The position numbers were made by a program, and so were the translations under genes. Shown in pieces: positions 6,233-8,190 of a DNA stretch of 8,190 nucleotides. The DNA comes from Clostridiaceae bacterium (GTDB lineage Bacteria > Bacillota > Clostridia > Oscillospirales > Acutalibacteraceae): positions 1 through 8,190 of the forward strand of contig CAJGBX010000060.1 in the NCBI GenBank assembly GCA_904501685.1, written 5' to 3'. Positions within the stretch are counted from its first letter, which is position 1. Each line of letters begins with the position of its first letter. A model generated the notes under the pieces. It was not told the origin of the DNA. It did not search any database and saw only the letters and a program-made list of their open reading frames with translations.

Positions 6233-6967
6233 TTAAGCTTCTTCAGATGCTTCCCAGTTATGCCAAACGTTCTGTACATCCTCGTTTTCATCAAACATAT
6301 CCAAAAGCTTTTCCATTTTTACTACCAAATCGGGGTCGTCGATAGACGAGGTGGTTGCAGGAACATAAGCAGGCTCGGCCGAAACAAAGGAATAACCCTT
6401 TCCGCTTAAGGCCTCAGCTACAGCACCTACCGAATTGGGGTCGGTGGAAATTTCAAAAACGTCACCGTCAAAGGTAAAGTCGTCGGCACCTGCCTCCAAA
6501 GCATCCTCCATAACCTTATCTTCATCCAAGCCCTCGCCCTCAATAACGATAAGGCCCTTTCTTTCAAACATAAACATAACCGAGCCGGACTGTCCCATAT
6601 TACCGCCGCATTTGTCAAAGTAATGACGCATTTCACCGGCAGTACGGTTACGGTTATCGGTCAAAACCTCAACAATAACGGCAATACCTGAAGGACCGTA
6701 GCCCTCATAAATCAAGGATTCGTAATCTGCACCGCCGCCTTCACCGGCAGCTTTTTTGATAATACGGTCAATATTATCGTTAGGAACGTTGTTGGCCTTG
6801 GCCTTTGCAATAACGTCCTTTAATTTACTGTTGTTATCGGGGTCGGGTCCGCCGGCCTTAACTGCCATTGCAAGTTCGCGACCTATACGTGTGAAAACCT
6901 TAGCTCTTGCCTGGTCGGTTTTTTCTTTCTTTCTTTTAATTGTACTCCATTTCGAATGTCCTGACAT
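6233..6967 (-). CDS. yebC: YebC/PmpR/TACO1-family protein
   Basis: A 244-residue protein, normal length for the family. It opens with the characteristic SGHSKWSTIKRKKEKTD block, continues with ARAKVFTRIGRE, a Pro/Asn-rich GGPDPDNNSKL segment, and 'GYGPSGIAVIVEVLTDNRNRT' (the conserved central motif, residues about 90-110), and ends with 'DDPDLVVKMEKLLDMFDENEDVQNVWHNW'. YebC was long annotated as a transcriptional regulator; later work on bacterial YebC and mitochondrial TACO1 points to relief of ribosome stalling at proline-rich stretches. The start at 6967 is supported by GGAGG 7 bases upstream and by the universal MSGHSK N-terminus; a start 15 codons further upstream would overlap the promoter. 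It is a single-gene unit with a strong promoter and terminator, divergent from putP. Confidence 0.95.
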   Translation of the reverse strand: MSGHSKWSTIKRKKEKTDQARAKVFTRIGRELAMAVKAGGPDPDNNSKLKDVIAKAKANNVPNDNIDRIIKKAAGEGGGADYESLIYEGYGPSGIAVIVEVLTDNRNRTAGEMRHYFDKCGGNMGQSGSVMFMFERKGLIVIEGEGLDEDKVMEDALEAGADDFTFDGDVFEISTDPNSVGAVAEALSGKGYSFVSAEPAYVPATTSSIDDPDLVVKMEKLLDMFDENEDVQNVWHNWEASEEA

Positions 6968-7002
6968 AGCCGTTCCTCCGGAAAATTTAGTATTTCCTAC
7001 GT

Positions 7003-7031
7003 ATTTTAGCACAGTTTTTTACCGATATCAA
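7003..7031 (-). promoter_or_regulatory. Sigma-A promoter of yebC
   Basis: On the minus strand TTGATA (7031-7026), a 17-base spacer, then TAAAAT (7008-7003) preceded by TGTGC (extended -10). Transcription would start near 6996, about 30 bases before the start codon. One of the clearest promoters in the window. Confidence 0.8.
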
Positions 7032-7072
7032 GCATAAGTTGAAAAAATTTAACGTTTTAATGCAAAAAAGTC

Positions 7073-7105
7073 TTGTACAAAAGAGGTAAGTTGTGGTAAT
7101 ATAAT
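7073..7105 (+). promoter_or_regulatory. Probable promoter of the putP-like gene
   Basis: TTGTAC at 7073-7078 is followed by TAATAT at 7097-7102 (18-base spacer), preceded by TGTGG as an extended -10; the overlapping TATAAT at 7100-7105 gives a 21-base spacer. The leader to the ATG would be about 40 bases. The -35 lies in the 8-base palindrome TTGTACAA, which could also be part of an operator. Confidence 0.55.
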
Positions 7106-7150
7106 TTTTATATTGTTGAAGTTTAAAATTTATTTACAAGGAGTGTAAAA

Positions 7151-8190
7151 ATGGATAAGAATACATTACAGATTCTTATTGCGATGATTGGCTATATGGC
7201 CGTCGTTATCGTGATTGGACTTTTGTATGCAAAGCGTGCAAATAAAAGCTCTGAAAACTACTTTTTAGGCGGACGCTCGTTAGGTCCGTGGGTCACCGCA
7301 ATGAGTGCCGAGGCTTCGGATATGTCGGGTTGGCTTTTAATGGGTCTCCCCGGTGTTGCTTATTGGTGCGGCTTGGCTGATGCTGCCTGGACCGCTATCG
7401 GTCTTGCTGTCGGTACATATTTTAACTGGTTAATCGTTTCAAAAAGACTTCGCCGTTACAGTATAAGAGCAAACAACTCGATTACATTGCCGGAGTTTTT
7501 CTCGAACCGTTTCAGAGAGAATAAAAAGGTTATCACCAGCATTGCTGCATTGTTTATTCTTGTTTTCTTTACGGTTTACGCATCAAGCTGCTTTGTTACC
7601 TGCGGTAAGCTTTTCTCAACACTTTTTGGTACAAAGTATATTCCCATGATGATTATCGGTGCTATATTCGTGCTTGTTTATACCATTCTCGGCGGTTTTT
7701 TGGCTGAAAGTGCTTCGGACTTTATGCAGGGTGTTGTAATGTTTGTAGCTCTCACGGTTATTGTAATCATAAGTATTTTTAAAGCAGGCGGTTTAGCAGA
7801 AATTGTTGACAATGCTAATGAAATCCCCGGATTTTTCGAGTTCTTCGGTCTTGCTGATCCGTTGAACGCTGCCGGTAACTCTATTGCTGATGTTTCGACT
7901 GAAGCATTAAAAAGTGACCCGTCTTTAGCAGTGCAAGGTATTACGGATGGTGCACCGATGTTTGGTGCTGCAAAGCCTTACGGTGCATTGAGTGTTGCTT
8001 CGATGATGGCTTGGGGATTAGGCTACTTCGGTATGCCTCAGGTACTCTTGAGATTTATGGCAGTTCGCAGTGAGAAGGATCTCAAGGCTTCAAGAAGAAT
8101 TGCTATGGTTTGGGTTGTTATTTCGTTGGCGGTTGCCGTATTTATCGGTATTGCCGGACGTGCGCTTTTCCCGACCGCTCTCGGCACCTC
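7151..8190 (+). CDS. putP: Sodium:solute symporter, PutP (sodium/proline) type, N-terminal part (partial)
   Basis: The first 346 residues are present; the gene runs off the right edge, and full family length is near 500, so about 150 residues and the last helices are missing. The start is set by AAGGAG at 7138-7143, 7 bases before the ATG. Family marks: FLGGRSLGPWVTAMSAEASDMSGWLLMGLPG at residues 38-68 (parts GGRSLGP, ASDMSGW, LMGLPG), whose Asp57 corresponds to the sodium-linked Asp55 of Escherichia coli PutP, then the NSITLPEFFSNRF loop (about 109-121), FLAESASDFMQG (183-194), and GLGYFGMPQVLLRFMA (289-304), the PutP-specific version of the sixth-to-seventh helix region. It should import proline (possibly a close analogue) with sodium at the membrane, for carbon/nitrogen use or osmoprotection. 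The extracytoplasmic loop at about 230-278 is longer than I recall for E. coli PutP. The later Ser/Thr sodium site lies outside the window, so it cannot be checked. Confidence 0.9.
   Translation, partial: MDKNTLQILIAMIGYMAVVIVIGLLYAKRANKSSENYFLGGRSLGPWVTAMSAEASDMSGWLLMGLPGVAYWCGLADAAWTAIGLAVGTYFNWLIVSKRLRRYSIRANNSITLPEFFSNRFRENKKVITSIAALFILVFFTVYASSCFVTCGKLFSTLFGTKYIPMMIIGAIFVLVYTILGGFLAESASDFMQGVVMFVALTVIVIISIFKAGGLAEIVDNANEIPGFFEFFGLADPLNAAGNSIADVSTEALKSDPSLAVQGITDGAPMFGAAKPYGALSVASMMAWGLGYFGMPQVLLRFMAVRSEKDLKASRRIAMVWVVISLAVAVFIGIAGRALFPTALGT

Noticed and set aside
6968..7012. Start 15 codons upstream for YebC
   Set aside because: It overlaps the -10 of the promoter and the ribosome-binding site; the family starts at MSGHSK.
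1..8190. CRISPR array, tRNA, rRNA, insertion sequence or phage genes
   Set aside because: No regularly spaced repeats, no cloverleaf-like blocks, no transposase or integrase motifs, and no terminal inverted repeats around a coding segment were seen.

Overview
The window comes from a low-to-moderate GC, Gram-positive, probably spore-forming member of the Clostridia. An Oscillospiraceae/Ruminococcaceae-type gut organism would fit. The reasons are A-rich Shine-Dalgarno sites, TRTG-type extended -10 promoters, an LtaS-type sulfatase, a SpoIIQ-like membrane peptidase and a GldG/DUF4340 gene pair. The lineage is inferred from gene style, not from a marker gene. The window looks like ordinary chromosome: no transposase, phage gene, tRNA, rRNA or CRISPR array is visible.

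Left part (1-2397): the 3' end of a GldG-like gene overlaps by 4 bases the start of a DUF4340 membrane protein, both on +. These are the substrate-binding/auxiliary parts of a Gld-type ABC transporter; its ATPase and permease genes should lie just upstream of the window. A bidirectional terminator separates them from a convergent LtaS-like polyglycerol-phosphate synthase/sulfatase (2398-4398, -).

Middle (4399-5640): a 384-base gene-free stretch holds the sulfatase promoter, a probable small non-coding RNA on the - strand, and the promoter of a + strand M23 peptidase that resembles SpoIIQ. The RNA combines a three-way junction, a C-rich single-stranded region and a 15-bp terminator, and is the least explained element in the window. 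The peptidase has a plausible forespore sigma-F/G type promoter immediately upstream.

Right part (5641-8190): a flavin reductase-family protein and a YebC/TACO1-family translation factor are both on -, each with its own transcription signals. Divergent from yebC is a sodium:proline symporter (putP family) on +, which runs off the right edge. Apart from the GldG-DUF4340 pair the genes appear to be single transcription units with clear promoters or terminators between them. The shared theme of the left and middle parts is the cell envelope (membrane transporter, teichoic-acid-type synthase, membrane-anchored LytM-domain protein).
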